64,000 bases of DNA from positions 62,001 through 126,000 of the forward strand of contig CAZCUF010000003.1 in the NCBI GenBank assembly GCA_964502095.1, in the 5' to 3' direction. The translations under genes were made by a program, and so were the position numbers. The DNA is from JACPVF01 sp964502095. GTDB lineage: Bacteria > Chloroflexota > Anaerolineae > Anaerolineales > Villigracilaceae. The notes beneath the pieces are model-generated. The model saw only the letters and a list, made by a program, of their open reading frames with translations, made no database searches and was not told the origin of the DNA. Every line of letters begins with the position of its first letter. Within the stretch, counting starts at the first letter, position 1. Shown one piece after another: positions 42,743 to 51,257 of the stretch.

Positions 42743-43366
42743 CTATTTCTTTTTCGGCAGAAAATCGAACGGGGGATGCTGGTTGAGTTTGAGCAGTCTC
42801 GCATCCGAATCGCCTACGTATAAAGCGGTGACCGAAGCGGTGTCACAGCCTAATCTCTGGAAACGATCAAGCGGCAGGCCGATGTAATGCGCCACCGCCA
42901 GTTTGATCGGGTCGGAGTGAAAGACGCAGGCGATCACGTCGCGCGGTTTGTATGCGGCGCAAATGGCATCCAGGGCAGACACAATGCGGGTTTGCGTTTG
43001 GATGAAGGTTTCACCGCCGGGATGCCCGGCGCGGGAGGGCGATTGTTGCACAGTGCGCCAATATTTGGTCCGCGCGAGGCGGCGGATGGATTTTCCCTCC
43101 CAATGGCCGATATCCGATTCCAACAGCCGCGCGTCCTGAACGATTTTCAAATTGCAAGCCTTCGCAATCGGCGCGGCCGTTTCCATGGCGCGTTCCAGCG
43201 GACTCGAATAAAGCGCTTTCAACGGGATGCCCTTGAACGCTTCCCCCAAAGCCTCGGCCTGTTTCCGTCCATGTTCATTCAAGTGAACGCCGGGCATGCG
43301 CCCCGCGAAGCGTCCCTTTTTCGAATAATCGTTTTCACCGTGACGAATAAGCAGAAGTATGGGCAT
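42743..43366 (-). CDS. Histidine phosphatase family protein
   Basis: A 207-residue phosphoglycerate-mutase-like phosphatase. The catalytic RHGEND is near the start, LYSSPLERAMETAAPIA follows, and the second His is in VFHSDPIK. The GHWEGK motif is typical of the cobalamin/PGM phosphatase branch. The substrate cannot be told. GAGG precedes the ATG. It follows rarA by 15 nt and is cotranscribed with it. Confidence 0.88.
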   Translation of the reverse strand: MPILLLIRHGENDYSKKGRFAGRMPGVHLNEHGRKQAEALGEAFKGIPLKALYSSPLERAMETAAPIAKACNLKIVQDARLLESDIGHWEGKSIRRLARTKYWRTVQQSPSRAGHPGGETFIQTQTRIVSALDAICAAYKPRDVIACVFHSDPIKLAVAHYIGLPLDRFQRLGCDTASVTALYVGDSDARLLKLNQHPPFDFLPKKK

Positions 43367-43381
43367 GAAGAAACCTCGATG

Positions 43382-44788
43382 TTATTTGATTTTCCGTTTC
43401 ATTTCCAGTATTTGCGACTCGCTCATGGCGGGAATGTTTTCCACCTTTGTGATTCCCAGGGCTTTGCGCTGTGCTTCGCGCCATAGTTCCAGGCGCGCGG
43501 TCACCTGCGCTTCATAACCTTCCTGCGAGGGCGAGTAGAAATAAGTTCCCAATAATTTTTTGGGCAGATATTGTTGCGCCGCGAAATGGCCTTCGTGTTC
43601 GTGAGGATAGACATAGTCCTTGCCGTGACCCATCGCCGCGGCATCGCGGTTGCCGTCCATCAAATGGCGCGGCACAGAGACCTGGCCTTCCTCCTCGATT
43701 TTTTTCATGGCTTTGAAGTACGCGCCCGCACTGTTGGATTTCGGGGCGGTGGCGAGGTACAACGTCGCTTCGACGATCGGGTAAACGCCCTCGGGCAGAC
43801 CGATATAGTCGAAGGCTTGCGCGGCGGAGTTGACGACCACGATTCCCAGCGGGTCTGCCAGGCCGATATCTTCACCCGCCAGAATGATCAAGCGGCGCAG
43901 GATGAAGCGCGGATCTTCGCCCGCGTATAACATCTTGGCCAGCCAATAGAGCGCCGCGTCGGGGTCACTGCCGCGCACAGATTTGATGAAGGCGCTGATG
44001 GTGTCGTAATGGGCGTCGCCGTCTTTGTCGTATAGAACGGCGCGGCGCTGAATCGATTCTTGCGCCACCTCCAGCGTGATGTGAATGACCCCGTCTTGAT
44101 TCGCCGCAGTGGATTCGACCGCCAGTTCGAGCGCGTTCAACGCGTTGCGCGCGTCGCCGCCGGCCACCTCGATTAAATGGGAGCGGGCCTCGGGGTCCAT
44201 GTTGATGCGCTGATTTCCATAGCCGCGTTGTTTGTCCGTCAGGGCGCGGTCGATCAGGATGCCCGTCTCTGCCTGATTCAAATTGCGAAGTTGAAAGACG
44301 CGCGAGCGCGAGATCAGGGCTTTGATGACTTCGAAATATGGATTTTCGGTCGTCGCGCCGATGAGGGTTACGGTTCCATTCTCGACGTGGGGCAGGAGCG
44401 CGTCCTGTTGGGCTTTGTTCCAGCGATGGACTTCATCCACAAAAAGAATGGTGCGTTCGTTGTGCAGGCGCCTGCGTTCGAGCGCGGCTCCCACCACTTC
44501 GCGCAATTCAGCTTTGCCTGCCAGGATGGCTGAAATGGTAACGAAGTGACTCCTGGTTGTATTGGCGATCACTTGTGCGAGAGTGGTCTTGCCGGTGCCG
44601 GGCGGCCCCCATAAGATGATGGACGAAAAAAGTTTATCGGCTTCGATGGCGCGGCGGAAGAGTTTGCCCTCGCCGACGATATGTTCCTGGCCGATATATT
44701 CATCGAGTGTGCGCGGACGCATGCGCGCGGCCAGCGGCGCCTCGGTCTTCATGCGTTCCTGCATGGCATGATCGAACAGATCGTCCAT
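43382..44788 (-). CDS. rarA: Replication-associated recombination protein A (AAA+ ATPase)
   Basis: This clamp-loader-like ATPase acts at stalled replication forks (RarA/MgsA/WRNIP1 family). The Walker A motif is GPPGTGKTT (about residues 60-68) and Walker B is FVDEVHRWN. Sensor 1 is GATTENP. The C-terminal part includes SFYxxxK-like ISAFIKSVRGSDPDAALYWLAKML, specific for this family. The length of 468 residues is normal. The start ATG lacks a ribosome-binding site; an extended -10 box TGGTAGAAT lies 7 nt upstream, suggesting a leaderless mRNA. Confidence 0.95.
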   Translation of the reverse strand: MDDLFDHAMQERMKTEAPLAARMRPRTLDEYIGQEHIVGEGKLFRRAIEADKLFSSIILWGPPGTGKTTLAQVIANTTRSHFVTISAILAGKAELREVVGAALERRRLHNERTILFVDEVHRWNKAQQDALLPHVENGTVTLIGATTENPYFEVIKALISRSRVFQLRNLNQAETGILIDRALTDKQRGYGNQRINMDPEARSHLIEVAGGDARNALNALELAVESTAANQDGVIHITLEVAQESIQRRAVLYDKDGDAHYDTISAFIKSVRGSDPDAALYWLAKMLYAGEDPRFILRRLIILAGEDIGLADPLGIVVVNSAAQAFDYIGLPEGVYPIVEATLYLATAPKSNSAGAYFKAMKKIEEEGQVSVPRHLMDGNRDAAAMGHGKDYVYPHEHEGHFAAQQYLPKKLLGTYFYSPSQEGYEAQVTARLELWREAQRKALGITKVENIPAMSESQILEMKRKIK

Positions 44789-44795
44789 CGAAACG

Positions 44796-44804
44796 ATTCT
44801 ACCA
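44796..44804 (-). promoter_or_regulatory. Extended -10 box of rarA
   Basis: TGGTAGAAT on the minus strand ends 7 nt before the rarA ATG. Confidence 0.45.
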
Positions 44805-44823
44805 TGAGGCCTTTTGGGGGAAT

Positions 44824-44850
44824 CAAAAAGGGCGTCCGCGTGACGCCCTT
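44824..44850 (-). terminator. Terminator of the STAS gene
   Basis: A 9-bp stem (44828-44836 with 44842-44850) is followed on the minus strand by a T-run. It lies between the STAS gene and the rarA promoter. Confidence 0.88.
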
Positions 44851-44872
44851 GTATTCAACCATGCGAAGATCG

Positions 44873-45271
44873 CTAAAATGAAGCCAGCGCTTTGTTCCGG
44901 TCGGTGTAACTGGAAAGGTACATATCGAAGCCGGCCACCTTCAGCACTTTGGACACTCCCTCGCTGGGGTTCAATAGTTTCAAATGCGGGGAGATGTAGG
45001 TTCCGGCGCTGATGCCTTTATGTACTTCCTCCTCGCTCGTATCGGGCGTTTTGGCGCGCAGGGTTTTGAAGATTTCGTGTATGGCTCGCAATCCTGCACT
45101 GCTGGTGTAGGTAACGTGCGTCAGGTCGAGCAGGATGTAACGCGCGCCGGCCGCGATGGCATCGCTGGCTGTTTTCTGAAAGCTCTCGTAGTTACTGGAA
45201 TCCACTTCGCCGCTTACCTGTAAAACTGTTACCGGGACGCGGGCCTGTTCCTGTGAAACTTTGATTTCCAT
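44873..45271 (-). CDS. STAS-domain anti-sigma-factor antagonist
   Basis: A 132-residue protein with a STAS fold. VLQVSGEVDSSNYESFQ forms the first strands, and ILLDLTHVTYTSSAGLRAI carries the likely phosphorylated Ser. An insertion of about 25 residues before the last helix is longer than in classical SpoIIAA. It would switch an anti-sigma kinase on or off. The SpoIIE-type phosphatase at 37642 is a possible partner; no anti-sigma kinase or sigma factor is nearby. GGAGGAG precedes the ATG. Confidence 0.9.
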   Translation of the reverse strand: MEIKVSQEQARVPVTVLQVSGEVDSSNYESFQKTASDAIAAGARYILLDLTHVTYTSSAGLRAIHEIFKTLRAKTPDTSEEEVHKGISAGTYISPHLKLLNPSEGVSKVLKVAGFDMYLSSYTDRNKALASF

Positions 45272-45309
45272 TGCTCCTCCATACTGCTAAATTAGATGAA
45301 TTCCTTCCT

Positions 45310-45338
45310 ATTCTACAATTTGCTTATGGATTTTGCAA
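45310..45338 (-). promoter_or_regulatory. Promoter of the STAS gene
   Basis: On the minus strand TTGCAA (45333-45338), a 17-nt spacer and TAGAAT (45310-45315), about 40 nt before the ATG. Confidence 0.6.
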
Positions 45339-45418
45339 TCGTCATCTTTCCGTGCCCGCTTTGAATGTGAGCGGGAATTGCATAGATTAGGAATAACTAA
45401 GAACCGCAGGGGCAATTC

Positions 45419-45446
45419 TTGACATTCGTCTGGAAGCTCCTATAAT
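45419..45446 (+). promoter_or_regulatory. Promoter of the sugar-transporter leader RNA
   Basis: TTGACA (45419-45424), a 16-nt spacer and TATAAT (45441-45446) are both full consensus. Transcription would start near 45453, about 425 nt before the first transporter gene. Confidence 0.8.
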
Positions 45447-45452
45447 CGTATT

Positions 45453-45878
45453 GTGCTTGATATAGACAGTTGAATATGACCACACTTTATTGTTATGTGG
45501 TTCGCGCACTGCAATTATCGCCTACCATATTGATCGTTCCTCGAAGAAGCATCCGCCGATCCCGCATTGCAGTTATATCGGTAGTTGCCTCCTATTTATT
45601 CGAAGGGCGCGCTTTCCCGGGTTATGAACATGGGGACATTCGGGCCGCCAATCGCAACTCTGATTTGCTCCATACATCCATAAAAGAAAAAATCCATTCC
45701 CTTTTTCCAACGGTGAATGGATTTTTCTTTCGATTTTCCGATTTTCCTGTTTCCTATGGAAACGATTCTTCCCGAAGATCATATAAGGAGGTGATTCTAA
45801 TTCCAGGACAATAAACCACTATCGAAAGCTCTATTTCGTTTGAAAAAATTATTCGTAAAGATATAGGAGAAGAACACC
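45453..45878 (+). ncRNA. Candidate structured leader or small RNA before the sugar ABC operon
   Basis: The region between the promoter and the substrate-binding protein gene has no convincing gene. It contains a hairpin ACCACA/TGTGGT (about 45479-45501) and a long-range 8-bp pairing ACTGCAAT (45509-45516) with ATTGCAGT (about 45563-45570). A terminator hairpin lies at 45688-45726. The sequence AAGGAGGTGAT, fully complementary to the 16S 3' end, lies near 45784 without a start codon at the right distance. This is either an attenuated leader or a separate small RNA of about 275 nt. No known RNA family was recognised. Confidence 0.4.
45688..45730 (+). terminator. Terminator or attenuator in the transporter leader
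   Basis: A perfect 12-bp stem (45688-45699 with 45715-45726, 15-nt loop) is followed by C and TTT. It lies 235 nt after the promoter start and 150 nt before the substrate-binding protein gene. Confidence 0.75.
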
Positions 45879-47045
45879 ATGTTTAAAAATACTCGCTACA
45901 GTCTCCTGGCTGTGTTGGTAGCCCTCGCGACTGTATTATCTGCCTGTGCGACGCCTACGCCGACGGCCGCACCTGCCACTCAACCGCCCGCCGCGACCTC
46001 CGCGCCGGCGGCTACAACCGCTCCCACCGCCGCCACCTCCGCGGCCGGCAAGATCGCTTTCCTCCTGCCCGAAACCAAGACCGCCCGCTATGAAACTCAG
46101 GACCTGCCTGACTTCAAGGCCAAGCTGAAGGATTTGGGCTTCGATGTCGATAACGACCTGATCTACAGCAACGCCAACCAGGATGCTTCCGCACAACAGC
46201 AACAGGCGGAAGCCGCACTGACCAACGGCGCCAAGGTGCTGGTGCTCGACCCGGTTGACTCCGCGGCCGCCGCCGCCATTGCCGACGCGGCCAAGGCGCA
46301 GAACGTGCCGGTCATTTCGTATGACCGCTTGATCACCGGTTCGGCCAATGTCAACTATTACATTTCGTTCGATAATGTGCAGGTTGGCAAACTTCAGGCT
46401 ACGGCTTTGATGGATGCTTTGAGCGGCGTTACCAACCCGACCATTGTGATGATCAACGGCTCGCCGACCGATAACAACGCCAAGCTGTTCAAGCAGGGCG
46501 CGCACAGTGTGTTCGATCCGCTGGTGGCGGCTGGCAAGCTGACCATCGCGAAAGAATATGACACGCCCGATTGGAGCCCGGATCAGGCTCAGACCGAAAT
46601 GACGCAGGCCCTCACCGCGTTGAACAACAAGGTGGACGGCGTGTATGCCGCCAATGACGGCACTGCGGGCGGTGCATTCGCGGCCATGAAAGCCGCTGGT
46701 ATTACCCAGTTCCCGCCTCTTACCGGACAGGATGCTCAGGTGGATGGCATTCAACGCATTCTCACTGGCGAACAGTACATGACCGTCTATAAGGCGATCA
46801 AGCCGGAAGCGGAAGCCGCCGCCGAGCTGGCCTATGACCTGGCAACTGGTACGGCTGTCCCGTCCAACATGGTCACTGGCACAACCAACAACGGCAGTAT
46901 TGACGTTCCTTCGATCCTGTTGACCCCGATCTCTGTGACCAAGGACAACGTCGAATCGACCGTCATTGCCGATGGCTTCTGGAAAGTCTCCGATATCTGC
47001 ACCTCCGACTTCGCGGCCGCCTGCACGGCCGCCGGCATCAAGTAA
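45879..47045 (+). CDS. Sugar ABC transporter substrate-binding lipoprotein (XylF/RbsB type)
   Basis: The signal peptide ends in lipobox LSAC (Cys23). An Ala/Pro/Thr linker leads to a periplasmic-binding-protein fold of the ribose/xylose class (about residues 60-388). Marks are FLLPETKTARYETQD, the NQDAS...QQQQAEAALTNGAKVLVLDP segment, VPVISYDRLI, and the late TGQDAQVDGIQRI. It resembles the xylose-binding XylF, so xylose or a similar aldose is likely. AGGAG precedes the ATG. It is first in a three-gene operon with ATPase and permease. Confidence 0.92.
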   Translation: MFKNTRYSLLAVLVALATVLSACATPTPTAAPATQPPAATSAPAATTAPTAATSAAGKIAFLLPETKTARYETQDLPDFKAKLKDLGFDVDNDLIYSNANQDASAQQQQAEAALTNGAKVLVLDPVDSAAAAAIADAAKAQNVPVISYDRLITGSANVNYYISFDNVQVGKLQATALMDALSGVTNPTIVMINGSPTDNNAKLFKQGAHSVFDPLVAAGKLTIAKEYDTPDWSPDQAQTEMTQALTALNNKVDGVYAANDGTAGGAFAAMKAAGITQFPPLTGQDAQVDGIQRILTGEQYMTVYKAIKPEAEAAAELAYDLATGTAVPSNMVTGTTNNGSIDVPSILLTPISVTKDNVESTVIADGFWKVSDICTSDFAAACTAAGIK

Positions 47046-47093
47046 TCGCCGGCTTGGATTTGCAGTAAAATCGGGTTAGCAACTTATTCTGCA

Positions 47094-47124
47094 AACGGCA
47101 GAGGCGTTATGCGCCTCTGCCGTT
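47094..47124 (+). other. Intercistronic stem-loop
   Basis: A perfect 13-bp stem (47094-47106 with 47112-47124, 5-nt loop) without a T-tract, between the substrate-binding protein and ATPase genes. Such elements often protect the upstream mRNA, raising binding-protein over membrane-subunit expression. Confidence 0.7.
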
Positions 47125-47142
47125 GAACCTCACGGAGACGCC

Positions 47143-47943
47143 ATGCCGGAATCGAATCGAGTTCCCATCCTTGAATTACGCGGCATCAGTAAAAGATTTG
47201 GCGCAGTACAGGCGCTTTCCGGCGTGAACTTTGAAATCTATGCAGGCGAAGTGGTTGGCCTTGTGGGGGATAACGGTGCGGGGAAATCAACGTTGATCAA
47301 GTGTGTGGCAGGCATTCATCCGATTGATGAAGGTGAAATCTGGTTCGAAGGACAGCGGGTTCATATCCAGAATCCGAAGGACGCCGCGAATTTGGGCATC
47401 CAAACGGTCTATCAGGATTTGGCCCTGTGCGACAACCTGGATGTAGTGGCGAATCTGTTTCTGGGGCGCGAACAAATTACGCACCTCTCGCTCGATGAAG
47501 TGGATATGGAGAGACGCTCCATTGAAGTCCTGCGCGAACTTTCCGTTTCCATTCCAAGTGTGCGCACGATCATTGCCTCGTTGTCGGGCGGCCAGCGCCA
47601 GTCCGTGGCTATTTCACGCGCGGTCATGTGGAATTCCAAACTCGTGATTCTGGACGAGCCGACCGCGGCTTTGGGCGTGTTACAGTCACAGCAGGTTTTG
47701 CAGTTGATCAGGAACTTGCGCCAGAAGGGATTGGCCGTGATCGTGATCAGCCATAACCTCGAAGATGTTTTCGAGGTGGTGGATCGCATCGCGGTTTTGC
47801 ATCTCGGCCGCAATAATGGCGTGTTCGATGTGCACGGCACCAGCCGCGAACAGATCGTGGCGGCCATTACAGGCGCGGAGTTTGGGAAGGACGGTTCGAG
47901 CGGCGGGCGCATTCAACGCAGTAAGGGAGGGTCATTCTCATGA
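47143..47943 (+). CDS. Sugar ABC transporter ATP-binding protein
   Basis: A single-domain ABC ATPase of 266 residues. Walker A is GDNGAGKSTLIK, the signature is LSGGQRQSVAIS, Walker B is KLVILDEPTAAL, and the H-loop is VISHN. Most ribose/xylose systems have a double-length ATPase; this single-domain form resembles FrcA of fructose transporters. It would work as a homodimer under the permease. Its stop overlaps the permease start as ATGA. GGAG precedes the ATG. Confidence 0.95.
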   Translation: MPESNRVPILELRGISKRFGAVQALSGVNFEIYAGEVVGLVGDNGAGKSTLIKCVAGIHPIDEGEIWFEGQRVHIQNPKDAANLGIQTVYQDLALCDNLDVVANLFLGREQITHLSLDEVDMERRSIEVLRELSVSIPSVRTIIASLSGGQRQSVAISRAVMWNSKLVILDEPTAALGVLQSQQVLQLIRNLRQKGLAVIVISHNLEDVFEVVDRIAVLHLGRNNGVFDVHGTSREQIVAAITGAEFGKDGSSGGRIQRSKGGSFS

Positions 47944-49169
47944 GCACCATGGTTCACGATCCGCGGCTCGACGAGAATCCATCGGGCAATTTGCTTTCGA
48001 GATGGTGGCGGCAATTTCTTCGGTCCGATTTGGGCATACTGCCCACGGTCTTTGGCTTGCTGGTCATCTGGCTGATCTTTCAACGCGCCAACGACAAATT
48101 TCTATCGCCCCTCAATCTCACCAACTTGATGGCGCAGATTTCCGCATTGGGTACCATCGCGGTCGGCGCGGTACTGATTCTTTTATTGGGCGAAGTGGAT
48201 TTGTCGGCCGGTTCCGTCAGCGGATTATGCGCGGCGGTGATGGCTGTCCTGAACGTCAAGCTTGGGATTCCCGCCCCGCTTGCGGTTCTCGCGGGACTGG
48301 CGGCTGGTTTCGCAATCGGGTTATTCCAGGGCTTTTGGGTGACGCGCTTTAAAATTCCCTCCTTCATCGTAACGCTGGCAGGGCTGATCGGCTGGGTGGG
48401 CGCGCTGTTATTTGTGCTGGGCGAAACGGGCACGGTCAATTTGCGCGACCCGTTCATTGTGGGCATCGCCAGCACGTTCCTGAAGCGCGATTTGCCCAAC
48501 GGCGAATTGTATTCATGGATCGTGGGCGTGCTGTTCATTGTAGTCTATGCGATCGGTTTTATTTGGGAACGCCGCCGGCGCAGGGACGCCGGTTTGCAAT
48601 TTCGCTCCATTGGCGGCGTCATTTTACAAATCGCAGTGGTGGTGGTGCTGGTGATCGGTACTTTGTTAATTACGAACGCAGACCGCGGCCTGCCCTCCGC
48701 GATGGTCTTCTTCATCGCCGTGCTTGTGCTCTTCGATTTCATCACCAAGCGGACGGTGTTCGGGCGGCATATTTACGCGACCGGCGGTAATGTGGAAGCC
48801 GCGCGCCGCGCCAGTATCAACGTGAACCTTATACGCGTGATTGTTTTTGGCCTGGCTTCCGCGCTGGCGGCCTTTGGCGGGATTCTCGCCGCCTCCCGTT
48901 TGCTGGCGGTCAACCAATCCTCCGGCGGAAGCGACCTGCTCTTGAATGTGATCGCCGCGGCCGTGATCGGCGGCACCAGTTTGTTCGGCGGGCGCGGCAG
49001 TGTCTGGTCGGCTTTGCTCGGCGCGTTGGTGATCGGCTCGATCTCGAACGGCATGGACCTGCTCGCGCTTCCATCGCCGATCAAATTTATGATCACCGGC
49101 GGCGTGTTGCTGGTGGCTGTAACCATCGAAGCGATTTCACGCCAGCGGCGCGAGGCTTCGGGGCGTTGA
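47940..49169 (+). CDS. Sugar ABC transporter permease (XylH/RbsC type)
   Basis: A membrane subunit of 409 residues with about ten helices. Family marks are LTNLMAQISALGTIAVGAVLILLLGEVDLSAGSV, TRFKIPSFIVTLAG, and near the end GGTSLFGGRGSVWSALLGALVIG. A hydrophilic insertion with basic residues (ERRRRRDAG) near residue 205 makes it longer than RbsC, like XylH. GGGAGG precedes its ATG. A terminator follows. Confidence 0.94.
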   Translation: MSTMVHDPRLDENPSGNLLSRWWRQFLRSDLGILPTVFGLLVIWLIFQRANDKFLSPLNLTNLMAQISALGTIAVGAVLILLLGEVDLSAGSVSGLCAAVMAVLNVKLGIPAPLAVLAGLAAGFAIGLFQGFWVTRFKIPSFIVTLAGLIGWVGALLFVLGETGTVNLRDPFIVGIASTFLKRDLPNGELYSWIVGVLFIVVYAIGFIWERRRRRDAGLQFRSIGGVILQIAVVVVLVIGTLLITNADRGLPSAMVFFIAVLVLFDFITKRTVFGRHIYATGGNVEAARRASINVNLIRVIVFGLASALAAFGGILAASRLLAVNQSSGGSDLLLNVIAAAVIGGTSLFGGRGSVWSALLGALVIGSISNGMDLLALPSPIKFMITGGVLLVAVTIEAISRQRREASGR

Positions 49170-49214
49170 CTACATCCTGATATTTCAAATTATGATCGGT
49201 TAACTGCTGAAATA

Positions 49215-49251
49215 AAAAGGCTCAAAGATTTTTTACGTCTTTGAGCCTTTT
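49215..49251. terminator. Terminator after the sugar-transport operon
   Basis: A perfect 14-bp stem (49215-49228 with 49238-49251) with A- and T-rich ends. It lies between the convergent permease and HAD genes. Confidence 0.9.
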
Positions 49252-49273
49252 GCTTGAAGAGCGCACCCTGCTT

Positions 49274-50014
49274 TTATTTCCACAATTCGCTCAGCAAATG
49301 CGGAATTTGATCCAAAGTCTGCACAACCGCGTCAGGGTGAATGTTGGCTGTTTCGGCGGCGGAGGCTTTGGAACGCCGGTCGATCCAAATTGAGTATAAA
49401 CCTACTTTCTGCGCGCCGAGGATATCCGCGTTCAGCATGTCGCCGACCATGGCAACTTCCCTGGCGGGTAAGGCCCAGTGAGTCAGCGCCAGCTCGAAGA
49501 TGCGCGGATGCGGTTTGCGATAGGAACAGGCCGCGGAAGTCAGCACAAAATCAAAAAACGGTTCGATGCCGAACTTCCCGGCCAGTTGGAGCACATCTTT
49601 GTGATCGCCCGCGTTGGATACCAGCCCGAGACGATAACCCCCCGATTCGAGAATCCGCAGGGTGAGCGGCGCGTCCTCCTCCAATTTCCAGTTTTGCTGT
49701 GTGACGGAGAACAACGCCTCCAGCGCGGAGCGGATGACGGCTTCATCCAGATGGGGATAGCCGCGCTCCGCGAGCATTTCACGCACCACCGAATAATACG
49801 TTGTTTCAAAATAATCCTGTTCGCGCCGGGCGTAATATTCCGTCAGCCGGCCGCGGAATTCCTTCGCGAACGTGGCCGGAACTTTGATGCCCTCCGCTTG
49901 AAGCCGCTCTGTTAACGCCTCATCCGCCTGTGCTTCGATGGGCGGCCAGGGTTTGGGCGCGTACATCAAGGTGTTGCCGAGGTCGAACAATACGGCGCGA
50001 ATAAATCGTTTCAT
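49274..50014 (-). CDS. HAD-superfamily hydrolase
   Basis: A 246-residue haloacid-dehalogenase-type phosphatase. Motif I reads FDLGNTL, so the second acidic residue of the usual DxDxT is replaced by Gly, as in the DxxGT branch. Motif II is LVSNAGD, motif III is around YRKPHPRIF, and motif IV is MVGDMLNADILGAQ. A helical cap lies between I and II. The substrate is unknown. It is 59 nt downstream of the CPBP gene, probably the same unit. Confidence 0.88.
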   Translation of the reverse strand: MKRFIRAVLFDLGNTLMYAPKPWPPIEAQADEALTERLQAEGIKVPATFAKEFRGRLTEYYARREQDYFETTYYSVVREMLAERGYPHLDEAVIRSALEALFSVTQQNWKLEEDAPLTLRILESGGYRLGLVSNAGDHKDVLQLAGKFGIEPFFDFVLTSAACSYRKPHPRIFELALTHWALPAREVAMVGDMLNADILGAQKVGLYSIWIDRRSKASAAETANIHPDAVVQTLDQIPHLLSELWK

Positions 50015-50073
50015 CGGTCAACCGCCTACAACTTTAATTTGAAAGGCGGCATCAGTAAAGAGGCTGGAAGTAC

Positions 50074-50997
50074 CTATTCTTCGGATGTACTGCGCGGCCG
50101 GCGGGTGTAAAAGTAAATCATAACGGCGCCCAGCGCGAGGGCGGGGAGAACGATGAGTCCCGCTTCGGGTCCGAACGCGCCGCCTGTCCATATTTCCGGA
50201 CCTTGTACCCGAATCCGTATCAGTGGATAAATATCCAGCCCGCTGACAGGGAAGCCGAACACCACGCCCTCGAAGAAGTTCCAGCCGATGTGCAGTCCGA
50301 TTGGGAGCCATAATTGTTTGGTGCGCACGTAGCCATAAGCGAGAAATAGCCCCGCAAAGAAAATGCCCGCCACGCTGACCCATGTGGCGTTTGGGTTTCC
50401 GAGATGAAGCAGGCCGAAGACGGCGGATGAAATGGTCACGCCCCAGAATAAATTTATGCCGCTGGCGATGGTCTGCAGATGGTAGCCGCGGCTGAGCAGT
50501 TCCTCGCTCCAACCCGCGAGAATAAAGATGAGGAGGAATTCAACCGTCTGCAAAATGACGTGTGGAAGCGGGTCGCTATTCCATGCAAAGGATTGGAAAG
50601 TGAGCCAACCCAGCGCCCACAGCGCGGCAAAGATCAAACCCATTATGACGAACGTGATGACGATGCCCGCCAGCAGGTCGGGAAGCATGAAGCGGTCGAG
50701 TTTGAAGCCGAGGCTGGTGAACGAACGCTTATCCAAAAATCTGCGCGCCAGATAAATGGACAGCGTCACCGCGATCAGCTCGACGAGAATGTTGAGGGCG
50801 AAATACAGCGCGCCGGATAAATCCGCATGCAGAACATATGCGATTATCCCCGCCACTAAACTGACGATGACAGCGAGTACGAGGAATAAAATTGTCTGAA
50901 TTAATAAACGCCAGCCTGCGCGCAGGCGGCGTTCGTCCGGCGATAAGAAAATTGTGCTAAGAAAAGAACGAGAGGGGGAGTTGCTTGAAAGAGACAT
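50074..50997 (-). CDS. CPBP (CAAX protease/bacteriocin-processing) family intramembrane protease
   Basis: A membrane protein of 307 residues with about eight helices. The family motifs are present: EELLSRG (EExxxR), FGLLHLGN (FxxxH) and HIGWN (HxxxN). Substrates of bacterial CPBP proteins are mostly unknown. I start at ATG 50997; the longer frame to 51096 runs through promoter sequence (TATAAT near 51034) into the palindromic repeat that borders the cassette array. This gene marks the backbone on that side. Confidence 0.9.
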   Translation of the reverse strand: MSLSSNSPSRSFLSTIFLSPDERRLRAGWRLLIQTILFLVLAVIVSLVAGIIAYVLHADLSGALYFALNILVELIAVTLSIYLARRFLDKRSFTSLGFKLDRFMLPDLLAGIVITFVIMGLIFAALWALGWLTFQSFAWNSDPLPHVILQTVEFLLIFILAGWSEELLSRGYHLQTIASGINLFWGVTISSAVFGLLHLGNPNATWVSVAGIFFAGLFLAYGYVRTKQLWLPIGLHIGWNFFEGVVFGFPVSGLDIYPLIRIRVQGPEIWTGGAFGPEAGLIVLPALALGAVMIYFYTRRPRSTSEE

Positions 50998-51059
50998 GGG
51001 CGGTTCCTGTTCCTGTGGGATGATCAACCCTATGATTATATACAAACTAATGCCGGATA

Positions 51060-51103
51060 CGCCGCAAGCCGCCGAAGGCGGCAGTCTTACCCGCATGCGC
51101 TGA
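51060..51103. repeat. Truncated copy of the cassette-array palindrome
   Basis: Forty-four bases closely match the middle of the long repeats at 53363 and 56598 (the GCCGCCGAAGGCGGCAGTC palindrome and what follows). The copy breaks off exactly where a transposase remnant begins at about 51104. It is the left border of the array. Confidence 0.65.
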
Positions 51104-51248
51104 AAAAATGCTCACCATTCTCAACGCCATGATGCGCGACCAACCAGCCGTTCAGGGAGGCCATCATGCTTTGAAACGGATTGCTTTTCCCGCCAATGGC
51201 GTTTTTTTCTCTTGACTTTCAAGACTGTTACTGCACGCTTTGTTGGCT
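51104..51248 (+). mobile_element. IS110-family transposase end, remnant 1
   Basis: The plus strand encodes KMLTILNAMMRDQ, the conserved end of IS110/IS1111-type transposases, then shifts frame by one inserted base relative to remnant 2. The following 75 bases (CTTGACTTTCAA...GTTGGCT) match the tail of remnant 2. The rest of the element is missing. It directly abuts the AGCCAAC core site after the GH10-like gene. Confidence 0.7.
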
Positions 51249-51257
51249 GTCTTTGAC

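Noticed and set aside
45300..45396. Nested inverted repeats (TTCCTA...TAGGAA, TGCAAT/ATTGCA, CCCGCT/AGCGGG) as a structured RNA
   Set aside because: The outer and middle parts coincide with the -10 and -35 boxes of the STAS promoter, so the pairing is probably chance; only the inner 6-bp hairpin remains.
45470..45814. Plus-strand frame of 114 codons in the transporter leader
   Set aside because: It reads straight through the terminator hairpin, has no ribosome-binding site and unusual composition. It is better explained as leader RNA.
45936..46754. Minus-strand frame of 272 codons
   Set aside because: It is a shadow of the sugar-binding protein gene and shows low-complexity Gly/Arg runs.
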